Source: a virus. Taken from it: DNA of 64,000 nt. The position numbers and the translations under genes are program-made. The notes beneath the pieces were generated by a model that searched no databases, had not been told where the DNA came from, and saw only the letters and a list, made by a program, of their open reading frames with translations. The stretch spans positions 33,746 through 97,745 of the IMG/VR virus record IMGVR_UViG_3300045051_001056; one strand, written 5' to 3'. Below are positions 13,871 to 23,042 of this stretch, piece by piece. The first letter of the stretch is position 1. Each line of letters starts with the position of its first letter.

Positions 13871-14992
13871 ATGGAAGAAAAAAATCAGCAACTTTATGAA
13901 CAGACATTAGAAAAATTAAAACTTAACAAATCGAGGAGACTTTCGGGGGAAATAATCGCAATCCCTTGGAGTCTCCCCAGGTTAAGCAAAGCGCTACCCG
14001 GCATAGAACCAGAAAAAATAGTGGTTGTAACAGCCGGTCCCAAAGTTGGCAAATCTCAATTAGCCAACTTTCTTTATCTTTTTCAACCTATAGATTATTT
14101 ATACGAACACCCTCACTGCAATTTAGACTTAAAGATCTTCTATTTTTCCCTAGAAGTGTCTAAAGAGGCAATTATGAGGCAAGCTATGGCGTATAGGTTG
14201 TATACGAAATATCAAATAATAGTTTCACAACAAAAGCTGCTGTCAGTTTTCAATGATTATGTTTTAGATGATTATGTAGAGGAACTGATAGAAAAAGAAA
14301 GACCATGGTTCGAATTCTTTGAAAGTAAATTGGATGTTAATGATGAGATTCGACATCCAACAGCTATGTTTAAATACATAAAAGAATGGTACGATACCAA
14401 TGGGACTTGGAGTTATAAGAATCTCAAATTTGGCGATAAAATAGAGCGGGTGAGAGATAGGTATACTCCCAATAACCCTAATTTAATAGTGGAAGCAATT
14501 TTTGATCACTTGGGGTTACTCTCGACGGAGAAAGATCTTGATCAATGGCAAACTATTGGCAGATTCTCATCAGAATATTGCTTAGAACTTCGAGATAAAT
14601 ACAAGGCGTTAATAGTTGAGGTGCAACAACAGGCCCTAGCTGGCAGTCAGCAACAGTATACAAATTCTGGAAAATCAATAATTGAGAAACTAAAACCAGA
14701 AGTTGGTAATCTCGGAAATAATAAGGAAGTTAGTAGAGATGTTAATCTTATGTTAGGATTATTTGCTCCATCAAAATATGGATTCTCTAGTTATAAGGAA
14801 TATGATTTAGATCGTTTGAGGGACAACCACAGAGAATTAATTATAATGTTGAATAGGGACGGTGTATCTCAGCGCAATATTGACTTATATTTTGAAGGTG
14901 CTTGCAGTTATTTCAAAGAATTGCCAAGGCCAGAGGATATGGAGGAAAGGCATTATGTCGCCATAGAACAGCTTAGAAATAAAATTATTTAA
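13871..14992 (+). CDS. DnaB-like replicative helicase (SF4 ATPase)
   Basis: The RecA-type core carries Walker A (AGPKVGKS, residues 55-62), a following strand FYFSLEVSKEAIMRQ (the DnaB H1a/S-x-E-M-like segment), a Walker B-type EAIFDHLG (208-215) and a Gln-rich VEVQQQA (249-255) at the place of motif H3. The 373 residues lack the N-terminal DnaB collar domain, as in several phage helicases. It would unwind DNA at the fork with the TOPRIM primase encoded downstream. It is the first gene after a host-type promoter. Confidence 0.8.
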   Translation: MEEKNQQLYEQTLEKLKLNKSRRLSGEIIAIPWSLPRLSKALPGIEPEKIVVVTAGPKVGKSQLANFLYLFQPIDYLYEHPHCNLDLKIFYFSLEVSKEAIMRQAMAYRLYTKYQIIVSQQKLLSVFNDYVLDDYVEELIEKERPWFEFFESKLDVNDEIRHPTAMFKYIKEWYDTNGTWSYKNLKFGDKIERVRDRYTPNNPNLIVEAIFDHLGLLSTEKDLDQWQTIGRFSSEYCLELRDKYKALIVEVQQQALAGSQQQYTNSGKSIIEKLKPEVGNLGNNKEVSRDVNLMLGLFAPSKYGFSSYKEYDLDRLRDNHRELIIMLNRDGVSQRNIDLYFEGACSYFKELPRPEDMEERHYVAIEQLRNKII

Positions 14993-14993
14993 A

Positions 14994-15554
14994 ATGAGTC
15001 CACTAGAAGAAGTAAAAGAAAAGTACAGATTACTGGAAAGGGCTGGAGAATTAAGATCTGTATATGAAGTATTAAGTGCAAACAATGAAATCACTGAAGA
15101 TGAGTCGTACGAAATTCTTGATTGGTATATTGAAAAGCATGCATTGCTAACAGTTGCAGCAGAAGGATTTCGCGATTATGAAAAAAAGGGCGGTATGAAT
15201 TTAATTTTTGGCTTAAGAATTAATGAGAATGCCGGTTCGGAGAGGGGCTTTAGGTATCTTCGAGAATTTAATATTGAATTGGGAACATTTGGTAATGACA
15301 GCCCAGAATTTGATCCTAAATTCTTATTTGAAAAATATTTAAAAGCAGGAAATTCCAAAGAATCGGCATTATACATTGCCAATAAGGCTAAAAATAATAT
15401 TTTCTATATAAAATATTTATATGAAAAACTCAATAAATTCAAAATTATTTCAATAGATTGGAACCCCTCAACACTTGATAACGAAAAATTGGTTAACAAG
15501 GTGCAAGATCTTGTCAAAGATTTTATAAATAAATTATCAATAAAACAATATTAA
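14994..15554 (+). CDS. Hypothetical protein in replication operon, 186 aa
   Basis: A mostly helical, charged protein (MSPLEEVKEKYRLLERAG) starting 1 nt after the helicase stop. The spacing suggests a helicase partner or loader, but I recognise no loader motif and it has no Walker site. Confidence 0.5.
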   Translation: MSPLEEVKEKYRLLERAGELRSVYEVLSANNEITEDESYEILDWYIEKHALLTVAAEGFRDYEKKGGMNLIFGLRINENAGSERGFRYLREFNIELGTFGNDSPEFDPKFLFEKYLKAGNSKESALYIANKAKNNIFYIKYLYEKLNKFKIISIDWNPSTLDNEKLVNKVQDLVKDFINKLSIKQY

Positions 15555-15561
15555 AAGTAAA

Positions 15562-15861
15562 ATGTCAAAAGTCGCAACAATTGGCCCCCCAATAGGAAGG
15601 GTTAACAATTTAGTATCCCCAGAGATGGAATTAATAAGAATAATCTCTCGATACCCAGACTGTACAAAATTTCTCTTGAGGTTTTATATTGGCAATAGGC
15701 CCAAGGATAAACTCAACACAATAAAGAATTTGTTAAACGAACACAAGATTTCGAGAGCATTCAATTATATGTATGAAATAATTCCTAATAAGGATACAAA
15801 TATTGTTGAGATATATAGATCTCCAGAAGATTCAGGTGAAATAAATAAAAATAATCATTAA
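15562..15861 (+). CDS. Hypothetical protein, 99 aa
   Basis: A small, basic, helical protein with no recognised domain. Its stop overlaps the ATG of the Sak4-like gene by 1 nt, placing it in the replication operon. Confidence 0.5.
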   Translation: MSKVATIGPPIGRVNNLVSPEMELIRIISRYPDCTKFLLRFYIGNRPKDKLNTIKNLLNEHKISRAFNYMYEIIPNKDTNIVEIYRSPEDSGEINKNNH

Positions 15862-16616
15862 TGGAATTACCACAAGAAAAAATTAGTCCATTAGCCATAG
15901 ATCCGGGTCTATTGATTATAGCTGGATTTCAAAAATCTGGCAAAACCACTGCAGTAGCTGCACTAGATGATAATCTTATTATTGATTTGGAAGGTGGGGC
16001 AAAGTATTTTAACGCAATGAGAGTTGATGTTAATAATTTAAAAAGCTTTTCCGAATTGATTAGGGCGCTACAGGCTAGCACAAAGAGAATTGGTAACAGT
16101 GAATATCGATATAAATATGGGACAATAGATACTGGTTCTAAACTGGAAGATATTGCACTTGAATTAGCTGTTATTAATTATAGAAAAACCCCTATGGGCA
16201 AGCGATGGGATGGAGGGGTCAAAGATATCCTCTCTCTTCCCAATGGCGCTGGATATGGATTTTTAAGAACCGCATATTTAGAGTTAATCGAATGGTTAAG
16301 GCCCTATTTTAAAACGCTAATATTGGTATGTCATATAAAAAATAGTTCTATCCAAAAAGATGGAGAAGAACTTGCAATTGTTGATATATCTTTAACTGGT
16401 CAATTAAAAACAATTATAGCTGCGCAGGCTGATGCCATTGGAATATTGTGGAGAAAGAAAAACCAATCCATTTTAACTTTCCGTGGAGGTGAATCTTTCA
16501 TGGTTGAGGCTAGGCCAAAACATCTAGCTGGAAAAGAATTCGTTTTAATTGAATCAGATAAGGACAATAATCTGACAATTAATTGGAATAATATTTTTAT
16601 TGAAGAAGGAATTTAA
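15861..16616 (+). CDS. Sak4-like RecA-fold ATPase (recombination mediator)
   Basis: Walker A is GFQKSGKTT (22-30). A strand with IDLEGGAKYF (41-50) and the Walker B-like YGTIDTGSKLED (86-97) follow, and then LILVCHIKNSS (153-163), the pattern of phage Sak4 proteins. Sak4 proteins bind and anneal single-stranded DNA in phage recombination and usually sit next to the SSB gene, as here. About 250 residues is normal for the family. Confidence 0.8.
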   Translation: MELPQEKISPLAIDPGLLIIAGFQKSGKTTAVAALDDNLIIDLEGGAKYFNAMRVDVNNLKSFSELIRALQASTKRIGNSEYRYKYGTIDTGSKLEDIALELAVINYRKTPMGKRWDGGVKDILSLPNGAGYGFLRTAYLELIEWLRPYFKTLILVCHIKNSSIQKDGEELAIVDISLTGQLKTIIAAQADAIGILWRKKNQSILTFRGGESFMVEARPKHLAGKEFVLIESDKDNNLTINWNNIFIEEGI

Positions 16617-16641
16617 TTGTAAACAAATAAAATAAATAAAT

Positions 16642-17358
16642 ATGTTTGGTACAAAAGGTGTTGAAACTGTCGAAGGCAGCAGTACGAGTAAGTATTTCTC
16701 TTATGGCGTGAATAAGGCAAAAATTGTTGATCTAAAATTGGTCAAATCTCCCAGTTCTCCTAATCAAAAGTTGGAAGTATGGTTGGAGGGCGAGCCAGTT
16801 ACTGAAAAAGGTTTTGTAGGTGTCGATGGGGCTAGGGGAAAAGTCGGCAAACTCGTAACATATTGGTTACGCGAGGACAAACATTACCAGGATTTATTAA
16901 GACAAATCGGTATTATAGCTGATAAGCTTGGTGTACGTAAAGAAATTGATGAAATCAGCGTTAATAGCGTTTCAGAATTTGGTCAATATCTTCAGAATAT
17001 TAAGCCATATTTGTGTGGAAAATATCTTTGGTGGGTGATTGGTGCTGATTATTACAGCGAAACTCGTTACAAACTTTTGTTAGTAAAATTCAATTTTGTT
17101 AAATCCCCTTCAGAAGTTGACGAAAGTTCTCTTGTTGTGGAGCGCGGTATTCCAGTTCAAATTAATTTGACAAGTGGAGGCCCTGCGCTATTCTTCAATA
17201 AGGATAATAGATATCACTTTCGCCCATTCGAAAAGGCTGATGCAGAAGAATCTGCGCCCTCAGCCAGTTCTTTCAAGGCATCCGGGCCAACCGAGAATCT
17301 TTTCAAAGAAATTGCTGATAGCAATATCGAAAAGAAGGAGGACAATCTACCATTTTAA
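16642..17358 (+). CDS. ssb: Single-stranded DNA-binding protein
   Basis: The protein has a beta-rich body and ends in a disordered Ser/Ala linker and the acidic tip EKKEDNLPF, the hallmark by which SSBs recruit partner proteins. Its place between Sak4 and primase supports the call. At 238 residues it is longer than bacterial SSB and the OB fold itself is not obvious by eye, in line with diverged phage SSBs. It would coat fork and recombination DNA. Confidence 0.75.
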   Translation: MFGTKGVETVEGSSTSKYFSYGVNKAKIVDLKLVKSPSSPNQKLEVWLEGEPVTEKGFVGVDGARGKVGKLVTYWLREDKHYQDLLRQIGIIADKLGVRKEIDEISVNSVSEFGQYLQNIKPYLCGKYLWWVIGADYYSETRYKLLLVKFNFVKSPSEVDESSLVVERGIPVQINLTSGGPALFFNKDNRYHFRPFEKADAEESAPSASSFKASGPTENLFKEIADSNIEKKEDNLPF

Positions 17359-17361
17359 ATT

Positions 17362-18384
17362 ATGAAAATAACGACACGAAGTCCAGCGAGCAAGGAATTG
17401 CTCCTGGGCAAAGTGCCGGAATTAGCCATATTTAAATTATTTTGTTCAAATTTTAAATCAGTAGGTAAAAGATTTAAGTCTCCCATATCATTAAATGGGA
17501 AAATGAATACTGGCCAAGACGCAGCAATTGTCTTGCCAAACAAAAGAAAGGGTTTCGTATTATATGATTTTCGGATTGGCAGAGCTTTCTCTGCCATTAA
17601 TTTTGCTATGTTGATGACTGGCTTAAATTTTCATGATACCATAAAATATCTTTGTGGAAAATTCAATGTATCAGAGATAGACCCAGAAATTACCATAAGG
17701 CAAATGGATGTAGAATTTAACGAAAATATTATTAGAGATCTTGCCTATCCGTGTATCATAACAGTTAAATATGATGAATGGAGCCAAAAATCCATAGACT
17801 ATTGGAAGCAATATGGCTGGGAACCTTTCATGCTTGATAAGGCTAAAATTCGTCCAATCCAAAAATTTTGGGTGGCATATGAAGAGGATAAAAGAATTGA
17901 ATATAATAAACCGTTAATAGGAGACCTGTCTTTTACTTATGATTTTTTTAAGGTTGATGAGGTTTTTAGAAGAAAAATATATAACCCATTAGCTGAAAAT
18001 AAAGCATTGAAATGGAAAACAAATACCAATAAGGGCATAATTCAGGCATTAAACACTATTGAGGGCAAAGTTAAAACATTATACCTGGTATCCTCAATGA
18101 AAGACTGTGGACCATTTTGGAACGTATTAGGGCATCCATGCGCAATTGCGCCAAATTCAGAAAGTACCATGTTATTCCCAGATCAAGTAAGATATTTAAA
18201 ACAAATATCTGAACGTCAAGTTGTGTGGTATGATAATGATGAAACCGGTACTCAGAATGCATTAAAACACTCTAAAGCGTATGGTTTTGATGTCATGTGG
18301 AATCCAATTGGAACACCAAAAGATCAGAGTGATTATGTAAAAGAAAGAGGATTAAAAGAATTTAAAAAATTAATGATTCAATAA
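17362..18384 (+). CDS. TOPRIM-type DNA primase
   Basis: The C-terminal half holds a TOPRIM fold. KTLYLVSSMKD (238-248) stands at the place of the usual VEGxxD motif, and VVWYDNDETG (287-296) supplies the DxD pair Asp291/Asp293, followed by helix GTQNALKHSK. The N-terminal 100 residues resemble the DnaG/gp4 zinc-domain region (GKRFKSPI, VLPNKRKGFVLYDF) but lack its four cysteines. It would lay RNA primers for the helicase encoded upstream. The start is 3 nt after ssb. Confidence 0.75.
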   Translation: MKITTRSPASKELLLGKVPELAIFKLFCSNFKSVGKRFKSPISLNGKMNTGQDAAIVLPNKRKGFVLYDFRIGRAFSAINFAMLMTGLNFHDTIKYLCGKFNVSEIDPEITIRQMDVEFNENIIRDLAYPCIITVKYDEWSQKSIDYWKQYGWEPFMLDKAKIRPIQKFWVAYEEDKRIEYNKPLIGDLSFTYDFFKVDEVFRRKIYNPLAENKALKWKTNTNKGIIQALNTIEGKVKTLYLVSSMKDCGPFWNVLGHPCAIAPNSESTMLFPDQVRYLKQISERQVVWYDNDETGTQNALKHSKAYGFDVMWNPIGTPKDQSDYVKERGLKEFKKLMIQ

Positions 18385-18388
18385 AAAT

Positions 18389-18955
18389 ATGTCAGTTAAA
18401 AAATATTTCACAAGAGAGGAAAAAAGAATTGCGAATAATAATAGGGCAAGACAAAAGTATGCAAAAATGAAAGATGATCCCAATTTTCTAAAGCATGAAA
18501 GAGAGAAGGCAAAGAAATTAAGATTAGAGAAAAAAAATGGTGATCCTTTGATATGGAAGAAAATATTAGAAAGGGATAGATTGTATGCAGCAAAAAAAAG
18601 AATCTCGCAGGGGAAAATTTATATAAGTATTGAAGAAAGGCTCCTCATGAGAGCGGAAAGGGAATCATTAATTACATATTGGGTAAAGAAGTATCCCCTT
18701 AATATCAAATATGCATTTATGAAATGTGCAGAAGAACTTTCGACAACTAAAAATCCTATCTCGTGGAGGACAATACAGGGGGAATGGTATTCGAGAGTTA
18801 AGAATAAAACCATTATATTAACATGTGGATCACAGGTTGGATTTAGTAAAAATGTAAAAAATTTACTTGTAGATGAAAATGGTAATCTTCCCTCCTATAA
18901 TTTTGTTGAATTCAACAATATAATTCAAGAATTAAATAGATTAATAATATTTTAA
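18389..18955 (+). CDS. Basic protein of unknown function, 188 aa
   Basis: The N-terminal 70 residues are extremely basic with repeated Lys/Arg helices (NNNRARQKYAKMKDD, REKAKKLRLEKKNG), suggesting nucleic-acid binding. Its C-terminal part is more globular. It follows the primase in the same operon. The arrangement recalls phage proteins with an HNH-like or AP2-like accessory region, but no such motif is seen. Confidence 0.5.
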   Translation: MSVKKYFTREEKRIANNNRARQKYAKMKDDPNFLKHEREKAKKLRLEKKNGDPLIWKKILERDRLYAAKKRISQGKIYISIEERLLMRAERESLITYWVKKYPLNIKYAFMKCAEELSTTKNPISWRTIQGEWYSRVKNKTIILTCGSQVGFSKNVKNLLVDENGNLPSYNFVEFNNIIQELNRLIIF

Positions 18956-18958
18956 AAA

Positions 18959-19186
18959 ATGAGTAATATAAAAAAATTCTTAGAAGCGGTTGAAAACGCA
19001 CAAAAACCAGGACGGACTACAACATTTACCATAATTGCTAGAAATAGCGATGTTGGCAACGGTTCTCACACAATAAATCTCGATGATGAAGACGTTAAAC
19101 ATCTTGAAAAAAAGTATAGATTATTATATAAAAAAGAAATCCAACAGGAAATCGATCATTTACAAAAACAATTAAAGTCGTTATGA
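18959..19186 (+). CDS. Hypothetical protein, 75 aa
   Basis: A small protein ending in a charged helix (LLYKKEIQQEIDHLQKQLK), probably a coiled coil. ATGA overlap with the next gene. No family is recognised. Confidence 0.5.
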   Translation: MSNIKKFLEAVENAQKPGRTTTFTIIARNSDVGNGSHTINLDDEDVKHLEKKYRLLYKKEIQQEIDHLQKQLKSL

Positions 19187-19536
19187 GTGAATTAATTCTC
19201 TTATTGGTCCTCATCTTTCATTGGTTAGCAGATTTTGTATTCCAAAAAGAAGAAGATCAAATTAATAAATCCCATAGTTTCCACCATTTGCTCAATCATG
19301 CCATATGGTATTCCCTGATAATGTGGACCCTATTCCTTATCATTCTTCCAGCAAAGACTCATGTTTACGCATGGGCAATAACCCTATTGTCTCATACTAG
19401 TATTGATTTCTTTTCGAGTAAATTAAATAAAAAATTATGGGACGCTGGTAGAATCCATTACTTTTTTGTCAATATGGGATTTGATCAGGTCTTACATTAT
19501 ATACAATTATATCTTACAGTTAAATATCTTTTATAA
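19183..19536 (+). CDS. DUF3307-like membrane protein
   Basis: The pattern HWLADFVFQKEEDQINKS near the N terminus, HHLLNHAIWY in the middle and LLSHTSIDFFSSK further on match the DUF3307 family (HWLxDFxxQ, K, H, H...D). Four hydrophobic stretches make it an integral membrane protein. The conserved His and Asp suggest a metal or substrate site, but the family's function is unknown. It occurs in phages and bacteria. Confidence 0.65.
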   Translation: MSELILLLVLIFHWLADFVFQKEEDQINKSHSFHHLLNHAIWYSLIMWTLFLIILPAKTHVYAWAITLLSHTSIDFFSSKLNKKLWDAGRIHYFFVNMGFDQVLHYIQLYLTVKYLL

Positions 19537-19539
19537 AAA

Positions 19540-19947
19540 ATGAACAAGAAAATCGCAGTTTACGGAAGTTTGAGAGAGGGAATGGGAAATTATGGACTAA
19601 TCGCCCATGCTATAAAATTATCAACAGAAGATGTTGAATTGCCATTTGCTATGGCTGATTTGGGGGGATTTCCGGGATTATACCCATCAGAAGAGAAACA
19701 TAAAATTAAAATTGAAGTTTTTGAAGTTGATGAAAATACTTTTAAAAATGTTGAACGCCTTGAAGGTTATCCTAATTTTTATGATAGGGCTAATATCGAT
19801 ACCAGTGTTGGTACCGCTGGTATATATTTTCTTCATAATACGCGGTATAGCAATGGCAGAATGGTTGAAAAATTTGATGGTGTATTTGACTGGACCAGGC
19901 ACTATAATAAAAAAGTTGAAAATACGAGAAAAGAATATTATAGATAA
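19540..19947 (+). CDS. Gamma-glutamylcyclotransferase-like protein
   Basis: The N-terminal VYGSLREGMGNYGLI is the YGSL substrate loop of the GGCT/AIG2 family, and VERLEGYPNFYDR provides the conserved Glu75 proposed as the catalytic acid/base. The size (135 residues) is normal. GGCTs cyclise gamma-glutamyl groups to 5-oxoproline, releasing the attached amine. It lies next to ATP-grasp and amidoligase genes, a grouping described for phage amide-ligation systems, where the cyclotransferase may trim or reverse gamma-glutamyl linkages. Confidence 0.8.
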   Translation: MNKKIAVYGSLREGMGNYGLIAHAIKLSTEDVELPFAMADLGGFPGLYPSEEKHKIKIEVFEVDENTFKNVERLEGYPNFYDRANIDTSVGTAGIYFLHNTRYSNGRMVEKFDGVFDWTRHYNKKVENTRKEYYR

Positions 19948-19960
19948 GAAAGAGAGAAAA

Positions 19961-20206
19961 ATGAGAGTATCTATTAAATTTTTCGAAAAAGACCGAGGCG
20001 ATATAACCGGTGGAACATATGTGCAAAAAGCCATTAGAACGATATTTGTAAAAAATAATTCTTCCCTAGAGGAATATATCCTAGATCTTACAGATAGAAC
20101 TGGGGGAAAATATCGCAAGATGGCGGATAAGAATGAGTATCAATATGAGTCAGAATGGGGTACATTAAAAATAGAAACATTCAAACATTCAGGTGATGAA
20201 TTATAG
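19961..20206 (+). CDS. Hypothetical protein, 81 aa
   Basis: The start is set at ATG 19961, because the upstream part of the frame only overlaps the cyclotransferase gene. A small alpha/beta protein (MRVSIKFFEKDRGDITGG) without a known family. It overlaps the ATP-grasp gene by 14 nt, so it belongs to the amidoligase island. Confidence 0.5.
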   Translation: MRVSIKFFEKDRGDITGGTYVQKAIRTIFVKNNSSLEEYILDLTDRTGGKYRKMADKNEYQYESEWGTLKIETFKHSGDEL

Positions 20207-20969
20207 AGTTAAACTTCGTAGTAAAAATCCTTCTGCTTCTAAGTTGAGAAGTATGTTGAGGAGTATTAGGTGTAATAATCCTTTCCTTGTGAGGTTGGGA
20301 AGCAGAACGCCTCTTGCAGAAATTTTTCCCAGAAATAACTCTAGGGTAATAGAGTTAAATACAATAGAAGCTATTGAAAATAGTAGGAATAAGTTGAGAA
20401 TGAAAGCCTGCTTCAATACGGAAGGTATTTCTCATGCAAAATGGTTTCCCAGAGAGCAATTCAATAATGATCCCCAACAGGCTAAATATCCAATTGTTGT
20501 AAAACAAATATTTGGATTTAAGGGACATGGAATGAGATTGGTTGAGAAGCTGGAAGATTTTAGGCCTATACCAGACGGCAGCTATGTTGAAGAATTCAAA
20601 AATTTCTCGAGAGAATATAGGATTCACTGCACAAGAGATGAATCGTTTTTAGCATGGAGAAAACTTCGTCGTGAAGATGCAAAAGAGAGATGGTTTTTCA
20701 ATTCCACAAATTGTAATTGGGTCAGCGAGGAACACGAAATGTTTCAAAAACCTAAAATCTGGAATCTCATGTGCGAACATGCCCAAAGAGCTATATCTGC
20801 TACTGGACTAACAATAGGTGCAGTTGATGTAAGATGCAAATCAGATGCTAAGTCAGAAAAGGATTTCATAATATTAGAAGTAAATTCCGCTCCAGAACTT
20901 GGAGAAGTTGGAACCGAATCATATTTTAAAGTAATTAAAAAAATAGTAGAAGATAATGATACCAAATAG
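20193..20969 (+). CDS. ATP-grasp ligase
   Basis: ATP-grasp signatures appear in order: a nucleotide-binding strand and glycine-rich loop VVKQIFGFKGHG (102-113), YVEEF (131-135) with the adenine-contacting Glu, GLTIGAVDVR (205-214), and the metal-binding ILEVNSAPE (227-235). These enzymes join a carboxylate and an amine through an acyl-phosphate. Its neighbours are two GS-fold amidoligases and a glutamine amidotransferase, so it probably makes a peptide-like bond in the same pathway. It overlaps neighbours on both sides by 14 nt. Confidence 0.85.
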   Translation: MMNYRVKLRSKNPSASKLRSMLRSIRCNNPFLVRLGSRTPLAEIFPRNNSRVIELNTIEAIENSRNKLRMKACFNTEGISHAKWFPREQFNNDPQQAKYPIVVKQIFGFKGHGMRLVEKLEDFRPIPDGSYVEEFKNFSREYRIHCTRDESFLAWRKLRREDAKERWFFNSTNCNWVSEEHEMFQKPKIWNLMCEHAQRAISATGLTIGAVDVRCKSDAKSEKDFIILEVNSAPELGEVGTESYFKVIKKIVEDNDTK

Positions 20970-22098
20970 CGCAACTATTTCTATTTTCCGCAATAAGAAT
21001 TATCAGTTTACTCAAACTGGGTGTACAGAATTTCCTTCCGGAGATCCAAATATACATGAACACATAAGTCTTGGAATATATACCCTCTTAGACCCCTCTG
21101 TCAAAAGAACAATAGAACCACAAGTAGGTAAATTATTTGGGAATGAGTATTCTATCGATAAATATCTAGAAGATTACGTAGATCTTTTAATGGAGATTTT
21201 TGGAAAGTTAAATACTGACGGAAAGACTTTTTTCTCCAAATATACCATTCAAGATCTTTGTACAGATGCACAAAAATGTGGTAGCGGGATCAGTAGCAAT
21301 GTGGACGATAAAAATATGTTTATCTATATTTCTGGTTTTAATCCACTAAAAATTTCCAAAGATAGTGAACAAGTCATTGGCATAAGAATTAATTGTCATG
21401 AAATTCGAGCAAAAGTTTGGAAATCTGGGTATGCTAGATGTAGGAAGGTTCAGCTAGCACATACTGCTTTGCGATACATATATTCATCTGGGTATATGAT
21501 TCCTATAATATCAGTAAAACTATGGAAAGATCATGGACTATCTGCTTGGGATGCATTGTATTTTGGAACCCTAATCAAATACGGTCATCAGCCATATTAC
21601 AATGATTTTGGAGATTTATATAATCATTCGAACATGAAATATGTTTCTGAAGAGGATTTTCAAAAAAGATTTTTTGATGAAAAGCTCAATAATAGCGTTA
21701 TGGAGCATTTCAAGCCAGAGGAAAATTATATTCGCAAACATCTTGACTTAGATGTGGAAGAAGAAAATCTTTCCTCGAAATTATTAGTTCGTAAAATGTA
21801 TGAATCTATTGGCTTGACATATCGCAATTCGGACACATCGATGATATCATTATTGACAAATAGTGCATTTGAAAAGTGTTTGTTGCAATTAATTGAGACG
21901 TCAAAGGCTAAGGAAGAAGATTTGCTTATAAAAAATAATTTTAAATTTATTAAAAAGTTATTTAAATCTGCAGTTGTTGGCGCGAAATATGAAGGATATG
22001 TCCTTAAGAAAAGTAGGCTAAAAAGAATCATCTTTAAAGACGAAAATGAAACGCCATTATCAATTTTACCAACAAGTAAATATATTGAGATATTATGA
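20956..22098 (+). CDS. Unrecognised protein of the amidoligase island, 380 aa
   Basis: I do not recognise this protein. Positions rich in Cys, His and Asp occur between residues 90 and 160. The C-terminal half is helical and charged. It overlaps the ATP-grasp gene by 14 nt and is followed by the COOH-NH2 ligase, so it is probably a dedicated partner or the protein substrate of this pathway. Confidence 0.6.
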   Translation: MIPNSATISIFRNKNYQFTQTGCTEFPSGDPNIHEHISLGIYTLLDPSVKRTIEPQVGKLFGNEYSIDKYLEDYVDLLMEIFGKLNTDGKTFFSKYTIQDLCTDAQKCGSGISSNVDDKNMFIYISGFNPLKISKDSEQVIGIRINCHEIRAKVWKSGYARCRKVQLAHTALRYIYSSGYMIPIISVKLWKDHGLSAWDALYFGTLIKYGHQPYYNDFGDLYNHSNMKYVSEEDFQKRFFDEKLNNSVMEHFKPEENYIRKHLDLDVEEENLSSKLLVRKMYESIGLTYRNSDTSMISLLTNSAFEKCLLQLIETSKAKEEDLLIKNNFKFIKKLFKSAVVGAKYEGYVLKKSRLKRIIFKDENETPLSILPTSKYIEIL

Positions 22099-22184
22099 TA
22101 ATAAAAATAGATCCCAACGATAAGAGGCAGGTTCAATATGCTAATTATTGGATAGAATTTAGTAAGCGTCTTAAAAAAAATTAG
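22095..22184 (+). CDS. Possible small peptide, 29 aa
   Basis: A 29-codon ORF overlaps the preceding stop by 4 nt (ATGA) and ends in a basic tail (SKRLKKN). Within the amidoligase island a small coupled ORF could encode a peptide substrate, but nothing in its sequence proves it. Confidence 0.35.
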   Translation: MIIKIDPNDKRQVQYANYWIEFSKRLKKN

Positions 22185-22211
22185 TAAACAAATCCTCAAA
22201 AAACAAAAGAA

Positions 22212-23042
22212 ATGAAATTTACAATAGGTAGTGATCCAGAAGCATTCATAATTAATGATTCATCCGGCAAGGTAGTTTCTGCAAAAAGATTTACCCTTGG
22301 CACAAAAGATGATCCAGAGGTTTTAGGTGGCGGATATGCTATTTTAAATGACAATATTCTAATCGAAGGGAATGTGCCTCCGGCTAATAATAAGGAAGAA
22401 TTTGTGATTAACATGACAAATTTGTGGAATGTCATGAACGATAGGGCTAAAGAGAGAGAGGCCCATCTACATAATGCAGATTGCATGGAAATTACAGATG
22501 CACTTTTTAATACCCCAGAAGCCCAAGAATTTGGATGCTCATCATTTAGAGATGCATGGAATGATATGATCGAAATATCGACTCCACAATTAGAAGGCCT
22601 TACGAGGCCAGCAGGTTGCCATATTCATATTGGATTTGAAAAAAATCTACTTGAAAAATATGGGCACCATTTTAGGCAAGCGGTAGTTAGATTATTTGAC
22701 ATGAATATTACCCTGCCGGCAATCAAGATTACTGGGAAAAATTATAGAACAAATAATTTATATGGTCTTCTTGGCGCATGTAGAATAACTTCATATGGAG
22801 TTGAATGTAGGTCTCTTGGGGGAACATTTTTCGATCTAAAATATTTTGAATGGATTTACGATAAGGTTGAAGGAGTGATTGAGACAATATATTGGGAAAA
22901 TAATATTGAAAAGAATCTATCCTTCATATTAGGTCTTCCTAGTATTCATACCTACAATCTAGATACTAGAATAAGAATGATTGAACAATCTAAATCATCT
23001 TTAATTAAAGGAATTTTTAAAAACTCTAAAATCATTGCTTAA
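22212..23042 (+). CDS. Phage COOH-NH2 ligase (GS-fold amidoligase)
   Basis: Signatures of the phage COOH-NH2 ligase family are clear: GSDPEAF (6-12), the ILIEGNVPP strand (49-57), the metal-binding AGCHIHIGF (134-142) and GVECRSLGGTFFD (196-208). The fold is that of glutamine synthetase/glutamate-cysteine ligase, forming amide bonds with ATP. About 276 residues is the usual length. It shares its stop with the start of the amidotransferase gene, which can supply ammonia. Confidence 0.85.
   Translation: MKFTIGSDPEAFIINDSSGKVVSAKRFTLGTKDDPEVLGGGYAILNDNILIEGNVPPANNKEEFVINMTNLWNVMNDRAKEREAHLHNADCMEITDALFNTPEAQEFGCSSFRDAWNDMIEISTPQLEGLTRPAGCHIHIGFEKNLLEKYGHHFRQAVVRLFDMNITLPAIKITGKNYRTNNLYGLLGACRITSYGVECRSLGGTFFDLKYFEWIYDKVEGVIETIYWENNIEKNLSFILGLPSIHTYNLDTRIRMIEQSKSSLIKGIFKNSKIIA

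Noticed and set aside
19631-19960. Upstream extension of the 81-aa gene across the cyclotransferase gene
   Set aside because: The extension is a shadow of the clearly conserved cyclotransferase frame; ATG 19961 directly after that gene is a better start.
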